Assembly: GCA_963810525.1 (NCBI GenBank)
Contig: CAWENB010000002.1
Span: forward strand, 62,001 to 126,000
From: JAICLK01 sp963810525
Lineage (GTDB): Bacteria > Patescibacteriota > Saccharimonadia > Saccharimonadales > UBA4665
Length of the DNA stretch: 64,000 nucleotides
Direction: 5' to 3'
Below the pieces are notes generated by a model. The model was not told the origin of the DNA and did no database searches. It saw nothing but the letters and a program-made list of their open reading frames with translations. The position numbers and the translations under genes were made by a program. Shown here one piece after another: positions 35,336 to 42,911 of this stretch (positions are counted from its first letter, which is position 1; every line of letters begins with the position of its first letter).

Positions 35336-35931
35336 ATATCTACGTTAACGCATTGCGTAAGTACTTCCCTACAGCGCAAACAAGCATCTTACTAAACGCT
35401 GCTTCCTACCAAACCACTGACTTTAACTGGCAGAACGGTAACTATGCTAGTCTACTCCCCTACATCAAGGGTATTACCCCGGGGTCTATTAGCTACGCGG
35501 GCTTGGAAGGTTTTCCGTGGGTGCCCCCACAGGGGCAAACTTCGACGCCTATACTGAATGCCGCAACATTCCTGAACAGCTCTATTATCAGTGAGGCGGC
35601 AGACTACCTAGGAACTAAAAATATCTGGCTTAACACAGGCACGTTTTCTGAAAAATATGCGCTTGATCCGAGCGAAATCGCCTACCTTTCACCCCAACAA
35701 CGAGAGGCTATCCTGACAACAGTAGACGGCCAAGCCGAAGAACTGACTAAGCAGGGCTACAAGGTCTCTGTAAACCTGTTTTCTCAAAATAAAACTGAGG
35801 CCTCGGAAGAAACGAACTGGTCATACTGGAGCAATAACCAACCATTCACTTCACGCTCTACGCCCGTATTAACCCAATTCATAACTGAACTGAACCATCA
35901 ACATATAGGCTTCTGGCTGTTTGATGAGTAG
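35332..35931 (+). CDS. secreted-hydrolase-like protein, N-terminally truncated
   Basis: 199 codons. The sequence opens inside a fold (YVNALRKYFPTAQTSILLNA) without signal peptide, so an N-terminal part has been lost. GFPWVPPQGQ, NIWLNTGTFSEKYA, SVNLFSQNKTEASEETNWSY and the ending IGFWLFDE suggest a glycosidase-like (beta/alpha) barrel, but no family could be named. Its last 154 codons are duplicated at the other transposon end (11681-12145). It lies directly inside the right terminal repeat. Confidence 0.6.
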   Translation: MNIYVNALRKYFPTAQTSILLNAASYQTTDFNWQNGNYASLLPYIKGITPGSISYAGLEGFPWVPPQGQTSTPILNAATFLNSSIISEAADYLGTKNIWLNTGTFSEKYALDPSEIAYLSPQQREAILTTVDGQAEELTKQGYKVSVNLFSQNKTEASEETNWSYWSNNQPFTSRSTPVLTQFITELNHQHIGFWLFDE

Positions 35932-36020
35932 AACGACCTTGGCCTTCCGACAGCAACGGAACTTTTCGGACGCTAAACGGAGCTTATGATATATTTACAC
36001 ACTAAACGGGGTGATACCCC
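35467..36020 (-). repeat. 554-bp terminal inverted repeat, right copy
   Basis: Reverse complement of 11592-12145. This is presumably the parental copy, because here the repeat continues into a longer reading frame, while the left copy is joined to foreign sequence at the same point. Confidence 0.93.
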
Positions 36021-36186
36021 TTATTCCAATAATTTCACACGTATTGGTATAAGGTCGGAATAAGCATTGTACAGCCCCTCGTCGAATGTCGAAAAATAAG
36101 TACATCCATTACGGATGGCCACGCGAATAGTCTTCATAAACTTAAATTAACCCTAGGTTAAGCCTAGCACCAATAGTATTTATGCT

Positions 36187-36212
36187 TTGGCGGGGATGAT
36201 GGGACTCAAACC
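36187..36212 (-). repeat. decayed copy of tRNA-Gln 3' end (1)
   Basis: On the plus strand TTGGCGGGGATGATGGGAC then AAACC parallels the tRNA-Gln segment at 37572-37597 (TTGGCTGGGGATGAGGGATT then GAACCC), same orientation. No complete tRNA can be folded. It could be an old attachment-site half left by integration at the tRNA. The rest of 36021-36442 holds no gene. Confidence 0.45.
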
Positions 36213-36285
36213 AAAAAAGATGGAGCACGGTATAGATAAAAAATTGTCCCAAACTTGGAACATTTTCACCTCATTTTTCGAATGT

Positions 36286-36315
36286 GGCTGGGGATGATGG
36301 ACATTGTCCAAACCC
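36286..36315 (-). repeat. decayed copy of tRNA-Gln 3' end (2)
   Basis: GGCTGGGGATGATGGA is identical to the tRNA-Gln 3' end except for one base over 16, followed after a few bases by AAACCC. Together with the copy 100 bp left and the intact tRNA at 37572 it brackets the fic gene, as expected for an island inserted at a tRNA 3' end. Confidence 0.5.
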
Positions 36316-36442
36316 TTGAGGCAGATTCCTCGGAGCTAGAACAGGATATTTTGGAGATGAGACATGTGCTTGATTAGCCTACGCAGGCAAGGCAATCATA
36401 ATCTCAAGTAAGATAGCTAGGGATAGCTGTCGTTAACGACGT

Positions 36443-37420
36443 CTAAACGAGTTCCGCGTTTAGGATATCGGACAGAGCTTTCATACTGTTAAATTCATAA
36501 AATGCAAGGTAGGCTAGAGCTAATTCGCGAGCGCTCACCTTTCGCAAGCTAAACCCTCGGCCGATTGTGCTGATGAGAATTGCATTAGCCAGCATACGAC
36601 CAGTTCGCTTATTGCCGTCTTCAAATATCTGTAGATAGGGTACGATGCTTAAAGCCAGGAGGGACCTTATCACAGGGTCTGCAAAACGGTCAAGGATGCC
36701 CAGTATTCTGTCGACCTCTTCACGCAGTTGCTGCGGGTTGGCGGGTGGGGTGTAATTGCTGGCACTAATTCTGACCAAACTTTTCCTGACCCCGGCTGAT
36801 ATACCGAGATTATTCCCGATAATCCGATGGAGCTCCTCTACGGTAGAGAAATTTATCTTACCCTTAAATAGATCCGTATTCTCCATGATAAACGCCACGG
36901 CATCTTTATGGTTGAGGATCATCTGTGTTTCAAATTCGGTTCTATTCTTCGCCTTGACCCCCTCTGTAAGTAGCAATTGTGTGTCAAGGAGGGTGTAGGT
37001 ATTGCCTTCGAGCGCCGAAGATTTCCAGGATAGTTCTATCGTTAAATATTCGAGTTCCTTGGCGGTAATCTTGTGGTCACTATTTGACCTTACGTCTTGC
37101 GAGAATGATTCTAACTGATTTGTAGGTGTCTTTTCTAACCAATCGAGTAGTTCATAGTTGAATGAGCTATCTGGGCGTTCCTCATCTTCAAGGATTTTTT
37201 CAGGGAATTTAGTGGCGAGAAGTGTGGGGTATTGGATTGCGTACACTGGGTTATTGATTGGTCCAGTGCGCGTTACTAGGTTGCTCTCTAAGAGCCTTTC
37301 AAGCGCCCGCTGGATTGATCGAATGTCAAGTTGAGATACCTTTTTAGCGATCTCAGAGGTCGTTGTAGCGCCTCCTAACAAATAGATTAATACGTACAAA
37401 GTGTTTTTGTTTAATCTCAT
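36443..37420 (-). CDS. Fic-domain protein with winged-helix N-terminus, catalytic His replaced
   Basis: 325 residues. The N-terminal winged helix is at about 1-65 (TSEIAKKVSQLDIRSIQRAL). A class II-type inhibitory motif SSALEGN lies near 135. The Fic core motif normally reads HPFxDGNxRxxR but here reads QIFEDGNKRTGR: the codon at the catalytic His position is CAG (Gln). Fic enzymes transfer AMP or other nucleotides to proteins; loss of the His should abolish or change this. The start codon lies 6 nt after a TAAAAT box and within a 10-bp dyad, hinting at self-regulation by the winged helix. It lies between tRNA-Gln and tRNA-like remnants. Confidence 0.88.
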   Translation of the reverse strand: MRLNKNTLYVLIYLLGGATTTSEIAKKVSQLDIRSIQRALERLLESNLVTRTGPINNPVYAIQYPTLLATKFPEKILEDEERPDSSFNYELLDWLEKTPTNQLESFSQDVRSNSDHKITAKELEYLTIELSWKSSALEGNTYTLLDTQLLLTEGVKAKNRTEFETQMILNHKDAVAFIMENTDLFKGKINFSTVEELHRIIGNNLGISAGVRKSLVRISASNYTPPANPQQLREEVDRILGILDRFADPVIRSLLALSIVPYLQIFEDGNKRTGRMLANAILISTIGRGFSLRKVSARELALAYLAFYEFNSMKALSDILNAELV

Positions 37421-37471
37421 GCGACAATTTTAGCACTAAAAATAGTAAAAGGACATAAAAATGTCGCATGA
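37417..37471. promoter_or_regulatory. fic promoter with flanking 10-bp inverted repeats
   Basis: TCATGCGACA (37417-37426, overlapping the fic start) and TGTCGCATGA (37462-37471) are perfect complements on either side of the minus-strand promoter (-10 TAAAAT, complement of 37427-37432). Placement suits an operator bound by the winged helix of the Fic protein. Confidence 0.6.
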
Positions 37472-37571
37472 AAAATCATGTTGGGTAAAGTTTGGCTATC
37501 CATTTTCTCCTGTCAGAAGTCCAAACCAAAAATACCTCATTCTATAGAGGTATTATATGAGTATATTCCCT

Positions 37572-37645
37572 TGGCTGGGGATGAGGGATTCGAACCCCCG
37601 ATCACGGGACCAGAACCCGTTGCCTTACCACTTGGCCAATCCCCA
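37572..37645 (-). tRNA. tRNA-Gln (CTG)
   Basis: The minus strand folds into a full cloverleaf: acceptor TGGGGAT pairs with ATCCCCA, D arm GCCAAGTGGTAAGGC, anticodon stem ACGGG/CCCGT around TTCTGGT (anticodon CTG), and T arm with TTCGAAT. Discriminator G is followed by an encoded CCA. No intron. Confidence 0.96.
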
Positions 37646-37696
37646 TTGATTCTAGGCGGAACAGTAAGGGATTGTAGCAAATAGCCGGCAATATTG

Positions 37697-38845
37697 CTAG
37701 AGAACGACACCAAGCAAGTCAAGTGCTTCTCTGACTTCATCGGCATTGCCATTTTGGGCTATGTGCGATTTAATTGCGGCAAGGGCACTAGGGCCGTCAA
37801 GGTTATTATCGAGTGCTGTACGAATTTTATCTGGTAGGCCAGTCTGACTGCCTGTCTTATTTTGGTTAAGGAGCGCGCGTAGATTAAAATCTATGCGTTT
37901 AGCGTCACGCCAATAGTCTTCACGCCACTCGCCACCGGTTTGGTAATGATAATGCATTAAGGCCAGACGAACGGCCGCTGAGCTGCCGCCACGCAAAAGG
38001 TCGCGCGCGAATACGAGATTTCCTAGAGACTTGCTCATTTTTTCTCCATAGAGCAGCAGCGGGGCGACATGCAGCCAATGACGGGCGAGCGGCCGTTCGC
38101 CGAGACTTTCGCTTTGGGCGATTTCACATTCGTGGTGCGGAAAAATTAGGTCCGTACCGCCGCCGTGAATATCTATCGGAGCCCCCAGCAGTTTTGATGA
38201 CATTACTGAGCATTCGATATGCCAGCCAGGCCTGCCAGGGCCGACCGACGAATCCCAGACAGCTGTATCGTTCGGGTCCTTAATCGCACGCCACAGCAGA
38301 AAATCTAGCGGGTGCCGTTTGTTAGGCCGCTCCGGATCACCGCCGCGGTCCCGCATGAAGGCGCGCAGCAGATTATCTGAAAATCCGCTATAACTACCAA
38401 ATTTAGGGAATTTTGAGACATCGAAGTAAATGTCATCCTCGACCTTGTAAGCAAATCCGGTGCTCAATAGCCGTTTGACCGCTGCCGACATTTGCCCGAT
38501 ATATTCACTTGCCAATGGTTCGGCATCGGGATCCCGGAAATTAAGTTCGCTCATAATCGATTGAAACTGATCAATTTCACGGCGAGCTAACTCCTCATAA
38601 GGCTCCATATTTTCAGCCGCTTTCTTAAAAATCGGCTCATCAACGTCAGTGATGTTTCGTACCAGTTTTACGTTATGGCCGAGGTCTTCAAACCGACGCT
38701 GCAATAAATCATACGTCAAGAAGGTAAAAATGTGGCCGAGGTGCGCCGAGTCGTAGGGCGTGATTCCGCATACATACAAAGTAACGGTGTCACTTTTAGG
38801 TATGAAGTCTATAATGCCGCGTTCTGCGGTGTCATAAAATCTCAT
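37697..38845 (-). CDS. cysteine ligase of the CysRS/MshC type without anticodon-binding domain
   Basis: 382 residues from ATG 38845, with class I synthetase fold. The HIGH motif is TPYDSAHLGH (29-38), as in mycothiol ligase MshC rather than the TVYD of most CysRS; KMSKS is at 269-273. Zinc ligands C26, C212, H237 and E241 are present. Only about 110 residues follow KMSKS, and they resemble the MshC C-terminus (NNLDGPSALAAI, then ALDLLGVVL) instead of DALR plus anticodon domains of CysRS (about 460 aa). The HHECEIAQSE segment is CysRS-like, so ancestry is mixed. It could make a cysteinylated sugar thiol or act as a minimal CysRS. The neighbour is an LmbE deacetylase, as in thiol pathways. Confidence 0.75.
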   Translation of the reverse strand: MRFYDTAERGIIDFIPKSDTVTLYVCGITPYDSAHLGHIFTFLTYDLLQRRFEDLGHNVKLVRNITDVDEPIFKKAAENMEPYEELARREIDQFQSIMSELNFRDPDAEPLASEYIGQMSAAVKRLLSTGFAYKVEDDIYFDVSKFPKFGSYSGFSDNLLRAFMRDRGGDPERPNKRHPLDFLLWRAIKDPNDTAVWDSSVGPGRPGWHIECSVMSSKLLGAPIDIHGGGTDLIFPHHECEIAQSESLGERPLARHWLHVAPLLLYGEKMSKSLGNLVFARDLLRGGSSAAVRLALMHYHYQTGGEWREDYWRDAKRIDFNLRALLNQNKTGSQTGLPDKIRTALDNNLDGPSALAAIKSHIAQNGNADEVREALDLLGVVL

Positions 38846-38852
38846 ACTATAC

Positions 38853-38858
38853 ATTGTA
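38853..38858 (-). promoter_or_regulatory. -10 box of leaderless CysRS/MshC-like gene
   Basis: Minus-strand TACAAT ends 7 nt before ATG 38845, which places the transcription start at the start codon. This also argues against the ATG three codons upstream (38854), which would overlap the box. Confidence 0.6.
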
Positions 38859-38891
38859 TACTATTAATGCTCGGGTTTAAAATTATGGTTG

Positions 38892-39626
38892 GTGAAAGCA
38901 AAGCAATTTTCCATGCTGCACCCGCAGGTAGTGCTTGGGGTGGCGGCGCACCCGGACGACCTTGATTTTATGGCAGGCGGTACTATGGTCCGGTTTGCTG
39001 AACTCGGGGCAACAGTCTATTATTTGGTTTTGACCGATGGTAGCTCGGGCAGCGAGGATCGTAATGCCGATCCGGTGACGCTCATGCGAAAAAGACGGCA
39101 GGAACAGAAACAAGCAGGAAAACTGATTGGAGTGGCCGACGTCTTCTTTCGGAATTATCGCGACGGCACACTTGCGAGCACCATTGATGTAAAACGCGAC
39201 GTGGTCCGCGTTATTCGTAAAATCCGCCCTGACGTGGTTGTTTCAGTTGATCCGTCCGAGCTTTATTCATCACGGTTCGGTTTCATTAATCACCCGGACC
39301 ATCGGGCGGCCGGTCAGGCAGCGCTCGACGCGGTCTTTCCGCTGGCCCGGGACCACCTGTCTTTTCCGGAACTTTTTTACGACGAAGGTTTAGAGCCGCA
39401 CAAAACCGAGACAATTTTGCTTACCAACATTGAACGGCCGAACTTTGCGATTAATATTAGTGACACGCTAGAACAGAAATTTGATGCCATTGCCGCGCAC
39501 GCCAGTCAAGTGCCGGACATGACTGCCGTGCGCAAAATATTCACTTCGCGGGCAGCCGAACTTGGCGAGGCTTTCGGTTATGACTTTGCTGAAACATACG
39601 TGCGTATCGACGTCTTCTCTACCTAG
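38892..39626 (+). CDS. LmbE/PIG-L family deacetylase (MshB/Mca-like)
   Basis: Zinc-dependent N-acetylglucosamine-type deacetylase. Motif AAHPDDLDFMAGG gives two zinc ligands (His and second Asp) and the general base Asp; the third ligand is in NHPDHRAAG. Relatives include MshB and Mca of mycothiol metabolism, BshB of bacillithiol and PIG-L. Start is uncertain: GTG 38892 lies 8 nt after a TAAAAT box (38878-38883) and fits the leaderless pattern of this genome; ATG 38913 also leaves the whole domain intact. Divergent from the CysRS/MshC-like gene, with under 50 bp between them. Confidence 0.87.
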   Translation: MKAKQFSMLHPQVVLGVAAHPDDLDFMAGGTMVRFAELGATVYYLVLTDGSSGSEDRNADPVTLMRKRRQEQKQAGKLIGVADVFFRNYRDGTLASTIDVKRDVVRVIRKIRPDVVVSVDPSELYSSRFGFINHPDHRAAGQAALDAVFPLARDHLSFPELFYDEGLEPHKTETILLTNIERPNFAINISDTLEQKFDAIAAHASQVPDMTAVRKIFTSRAAELGEAFGYDFAETYVRIDVFST

Positions 39627-39649
39627 TATGCATTACTTGTGTAATTAAT

Positions 39650-39678
39650 TTGCTTAACATTAAAAATATGGGTACAAT
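39650..39678 (+). promoter_or_regulatory. promoter of metK transcript
   Basis: TTGCTT (39650-39655) and TACAAT (39673-39678) with a 17-bp spacer lie immediately upstream of the riboswitch-like leader. Confidence 0.7.
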
Positions 39679-39699
39679 CGAATGCGTTAACAATTTAAG

Positions 39700-39812
39700 A
39701 ATATACAGAGTGCAGGAAGAGAACTAGCTCGTTGATCTGCCGGCAACCTATCCGAATACAGGGACAAGGTGCTCCGTCTAGCCCGCCAATTTGCGGGGAA
39801 GATGTTTTGATG
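39700..39812 (+). ncRNA. SAM-I/IV clan riboswitch
   Basis: The leader between the promoter and metK contains the clan hallmark GCCGGCAACC (39738-39747) and a downstream GGTGCTCC (39769-39776), separated by a short pairing region, with a GC-rich hairpin (AGCCCGCCAATTTGCGGG) after it. It lies directly upstream of S-adenosylmethionine synthetase, the classic target of feedback control by SAM. Exact class (SAM-I versus SAM-IV) and boundaries were not resolved by folding. Confidence 0.65.
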
Positions 39813-39856
39813 CCAAGACGTCCTTTCCGCAGATACCAGGCAGAAAGGATTTTTTA

Positions 39857-40987
39857 ATGTCAAATGTAGCGGACGATGCCAGCCTATTTACTAGCGAGTC
39901 GGTGTGTGCTGGACACCCTGACAAAATTTGTGATGCAATTTCCGACGCCGTGGTTGATGCCGCGCTGAAGGGTGATCCGCAAAGCCACACCGGCATTGAG
40001 ACGGTTGCCGGCGCGAATCAAATTTGCCTGTTCGGCGAAATCAAGACTAAAGCCAAGCTGGATTACGAAAAAATCGTCCGAAGCAAGGTGAAAGAGCTCG
40101 GCTATACGGTACCATCGTGGGGCTTCAGTTTTCAGGAGTCGATGTTCAGCAACGATATTCACGAGCAATCACCGGAGATCGCATTGGGTGCGGACGACGA
40201 CGCCGGGGCAGGCGACCAGGGTATGATGTTCGGTTATGCCTGCACTGACACGCCGGAGTTGATGCCGTTGCCGATTGCGTTGGCGCACGCGTTAACGCGC
40301 CGGATTGATGAAGCTCGCGAGAAGGGTGAGCTCAAATGGTTGCGCCCGGATGGGAAAGCCCAGGTGACCGTACGTTACGAAAAAGGCCGGCCGGCGGCGG
40401 TCGAAAAATTGGTCGCCGCGGTCGCGCACGACGAAAAGGCAACGGCCGAACAGGTGCGCACCGATGTCATCAAGCACATCTTTGCACCGGTGCTCAAGCG
40501 CTACAAGTTTGAATTGCCGAAGGATAAAGACATCGTCGTCAATGGCACCGGATTATGGTTTATCCCGGGTCCGGAAAGCGACGCCGGGCTGACCGGCCGT
40601 AAAATCGTGGTGGATACCTACGGCGGTTACGCCCGCGTCGGCGGCGGTGCTTTTAGTGGTAAAGACCCGAGTAAAGTCGACCGCTCAGGTGCTTACGCGG
40701 CACGGTATATCGCCAAGAACATTGTAGCGGCCGGTCTCGCGACTAAGTGCGAAGTCGGTTTGGCCTATGTCATCGGACATCCGCGTCCGCTCATGCAGAC
40801 AATTGAAACGTTCGGCACTGCCACGACAACCGAAAAAGCACTGCATGAGTTTAAAGACAAGCTTATCGATACTAGTGTAAGGGGAATTATTGAAACCCTG
40901 GACTTACGTCGCCCGATATACAGTCAAACTTCGGCCTACGGCCACTTCGGCAAAGCCGAACTACCGTGGGAGAAGATCGCCGTCTGA
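39857..40987 (+). CDS. metK: S-adenosylmethionine synthetase
   Basis: Makes SAM from methionine and ATP. ATG 39857 is chosen because AGAAAGGA lies 7 nt upstream and the reading then begins MSNVADDASLFTSESVCAGH, normal for MetK; the frame is open further upstream only through the riboswitch. Conserved elements: SESVCAGHPDKICD, the GAGDQGMMFGYA loop, TGRKIVVDTYGG and GGGAFSGKDPSKVDRSGAY. Length 376 is typical. Expressed from a SAM-responsive leader. Confidence 0.97.
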   Translation: MSNVADDASLFTSESVCAGHPDKICDAISDAVVDAALKGDPQSHTGIETVAGANQICLFGEIKTKAKLDYEKIVRSKVKELGYTVPSWGFSFQESMFSNDIHEQSPEIALGADDDAGAGDQGMMFGYACTDTPELMPLPIALAHALTRRIDEAREKGELKWLRPDGKAQVTVRYEKGRPAAVEKLVAAVAHDEKATAEQVRTDVIKHIFAPVLKRYKFELPKDKDIVVNGTGLWFIPGPESDAGLTGRKIVVDTYGGYARVGGGAFSGKDPSKVDRSGAYAARYIAKNIVAAGLATKCEVGLAYVIGHPRPLMQTIETFGTATTTEKALHEFKDKLIDTSVRGIIETLDLRRPIYSQTSAYGHFGKAELPWEKIAV

Positions 40988-40991
40988 GTTA

Positions 40992-42155
40992 TTATCGGCG
41001 AGATGCGCGGTGCCTCCGGGACGACCGTCGTTTAAATATATTCAGGTAGCCCTCGCGCTCACCGAGCCAAAAGCTGATCAGCATAAGTACAATAATCAGG
41101 TACGACGGGGCGGCAACTTTGAGCCAGGCTGGTACATGCTTCAGGAGATTCGTATACGGACTAGCCGACTGGGCCGAATTTGCTTCGTTCGAGGTAGCAG
41201 AAAATATTCCTGAGGCACCTGGTTCTTTGATGAGCGCCGCCAGCTGAATAAGTTGACTCGAGCCGCTGGCGTCGACTAACCTGACTGCGATGACGTAATA
41301 CCCGGATTTTTTGTAGTCGTGAGTGATAAGAAATTTCGGGTCGGTCGGAAAGTGCAGGGCTGAATGCTGCCCATCCCCCCAATTTATGTACACCGTGTAG
41401 GGTGGCTTGCCGCCTTCAAGTTCAAGCGACCATTTAAATAAAAAGCCGGTTACGAAGGTTTGATAATGGAAATCGGCGAGAAGCAGAAGTGGCGGTACGG
41501 TATTGTTTAACGGGTTTGATACATTGATTCCGCTTCCGCTTGGCACATTTGAACCGGAAACAGTGCCGGAATTGCTGGACGAGGGAGACGATTGCCCTGT
41601 CGTCGAACCGCTGCCGGACGTTTGCGGGTGTTGGTAATTGACGGTGACAGTACTTGTGATGGGGCCAGCATCATCGGTAGTATTGAAATCTTGTGACCGC
41701 AGTACATTAGTTCCATCGAACAGCGAAATGGTAATCTGGAAGCTATTATGCACGCAGAGCGCGGCGCCCAAGAATATATTATTATCGTAGAGCTTGACGT
41801 ACGAATTTGCCGGACAGGTGCCGTTTATGGTCAGCTGGCCTGAACCAAGTTTAGTGCCGTTTGTCTGCGACGTAATGGTCGCACCTTCAGTCAGTGGCGG
41901 CGCCGGCACTTTGGCATGCACGGTATAGGTGCTCGCCACTGCATTATAGGTGCTTCCGACAATAAGCACACCGGCACATAGAACGAAGAGTACCGTAATC
42001 GGATGGAGTATGATGCGTTTATGCAAGGGGCGGGATGAGCTGGTCTCCGCAACACGCCTCGACCGGCGTTTTGCGTTTGACATGTGGGCTGCGGACGATC
42101 GGCCGGACGTTTGCGGGTGTGTTCTGCGTCTTTTGATCGGGGATGTTCGTTTCAA
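40992..42155 (-). CDS. membrane-anchored surface protein with PKD-like domain
   Basis: 387 residues. Basic cytoplasmic N-terminus, membrane span about 52-72 (ITVLFVLCAGVLIVGSTY), an Ig-like domain with two Cys, a Ser/Gly-rich linker, a PKD-like domain (YINWGDGQHSALHF, then ITHDYKKSGYYVIAVRLV), a second span near the C-terminus (YLIIVLMLISFWLGE) and a basic tail. Display outside the cell is inferred from topology. Start TTG 42155 is weak; ATG 24 codons in is possible. An extended -10 (TGGTATGAT, complement of 42195-42203) lies upstream. Convergent with metK. Confidence 0.75.
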   Translation of the reverse strand: MKRTSPIKRRRTHPQTSGRSSAAHMSNAKRRSRRVAETSSSRPLHKRIILHPITVLFVLCAGVLIVGSTYNAVASTYTVHAKVPAPPLTEGATITSQTNGTKLGSGQLTINGTCPANSYVKLYDNNIFLGAALCVHNSFQITISLFDGTNVLRSQDFNTTDDAGPITSTVTVNYQHPQTSGSGSTTGQSSPSSSNSGTVSGSNVPSGSGINVSNPLNNTVPPLLLLADFHYQTFVTGFLFKWSLELEGGKPPYTVYINWGDGQHSALHFPTDPKFLITHDYKKSGYYVIAVRLVDASGSSQLIQLAALIKEPGASGIFSATSNEANSAQSASPYTNLLKHVPAWLKVAAPSYLIIVLMLISFWLGEREGYLNIFKRRSSRRHRASRR

Positions 42156-42273
42156 GGCTTTTCCCGGATTTTGGTTTTTGCGCTAATAAACGGCATCATA
42201 CCATGAGCAAGGTCGAGTGTAAATTATGGTATGGGTTAATAATCCGATCTACTGTGGCATAATAATTGGCAGA

Positions 42274-42849
42274 GTGAGAGACAAACGCAAGACAGCACTA
42301 TTATTAATCTTAATTGCAATTATACTGTTGGCGATTCTTGGCAAAATTATACTTGACCGCATGAACGCCCCGCACGAAGGTGTTATAACGGCCGGGAGCT
42401 CCCAGGCCGCTACTGCGCCTGCAAAGCCGCCGCTAGTGTCAGTGGCCGGAACGTATGAATCATTTAAATATCCGTCGAATATGACGGTTGAAGCGAACAG
42501 CCGGCTCATTACACCGGTTGTCGAGCAGTTTAATTTTGTCAAGCGCGACATAGAAAGTTGGAATCTGGCTATCGCAATCCTGCACATCCCGGGCGGGAGT
42601 CTGATGGCCAATAATGCATACCAGTACCGCACGACCGAGCCGGGCAAATACAATGCCTCATCAATTGACGTGAATGGCCGGCGAATTCCCGTGATGACCG
42701 ACACGAGCGTGGGCGGCTTTAGTAAAGTGGCATTCCTGGTTTACGGCGATTACCAGGCAACGATTTCGCTATACGGCGACGACCCGGCCGGTCAGCAACC
42801 GTTGGCTGATACCTTCCAGACCGTGCTGAGTAGTTGGCAGTGGAAATAG
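42274..42849 (+). CDS. membrane-anchored extracellular domain protein
   Basis: 191 residues from GTG 42274: VRDKRK, a single membrane span (TALLLILIAIILLAILGKII), a short Ala/Pro linker and a beta domain (GTYESFKYPSNMTVEANS, VAFLVYGDYQATISLYG) of the same general PsbP/pilin-associated type as in 18898-19623. An ATG 16 codons upstream (42226) would put an odd hydrophobic stretch before the basic residues, so GTG is preferred. Family not named. Confidence 0.65.
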   Translation: MRDKRKTALLLILIAIILLAILGKIILDRMNAPHEGVITAGSSQAATAPAKPPLVSVAGTYESFKYPSNMTVEANSRLITPVVEQFNFVKRDIESWNLAIAILHIPGGSLMANNAYQYRTTEPGKYNASSIDVNGRRIPVMTDTSVGGFSKVAFLVYGDYQATISLYGDDPAGQQPLADTFQTVLSSWQWK

Positions 42850-42911
42850 GTTGGTCTCCGTGTCCCTGCCTCTAGTTGCCAAATGCGCCGGAGCACACTA
42901 GAATAACGGTT

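Larger units (their letters stand above)
11592..36020. mobile_element. 24.4-kb Tn3-family transposon
   Basis: Both outer ends start GGGGTATCACCCC and run on for about 38 bp of matching terminal repeat (11592-11629 and the complement of 35983-36020). They are flanked by the same 5 bases TTATT (11587-11591 and 36021-36025), the duplication length expected of Tn3-family elements. The unit carries a Tn3-type transposase and a serine resolvase. Cargo includes prepilin-like genes, a CHAP amidase, actinobacterial-looking blocks, an ABC-F/YcaO-like operon and two IS copies. A third terminal repeat at 25748 next to tnpA implies the unit grew from a 10.3-kb ancestor (25748-36020). Element family and ends are seen; the growth history is inferred. 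Confidence 0.85.

Noticed and set aside
25748..36020. Transposon limited to 10.3 kb between the internal and right ends
   Set aside because: The flanks do not match (AGTAT versus TTATT), while the outer pair has the same TTATT on both sides; kept only as the likely ancestral unit.
36181..36320. Additional tRNA genes
   Set aside because: Only the 3' acceptor and T-arm-like pieces are present; no D arm or anticodon arm could be found.
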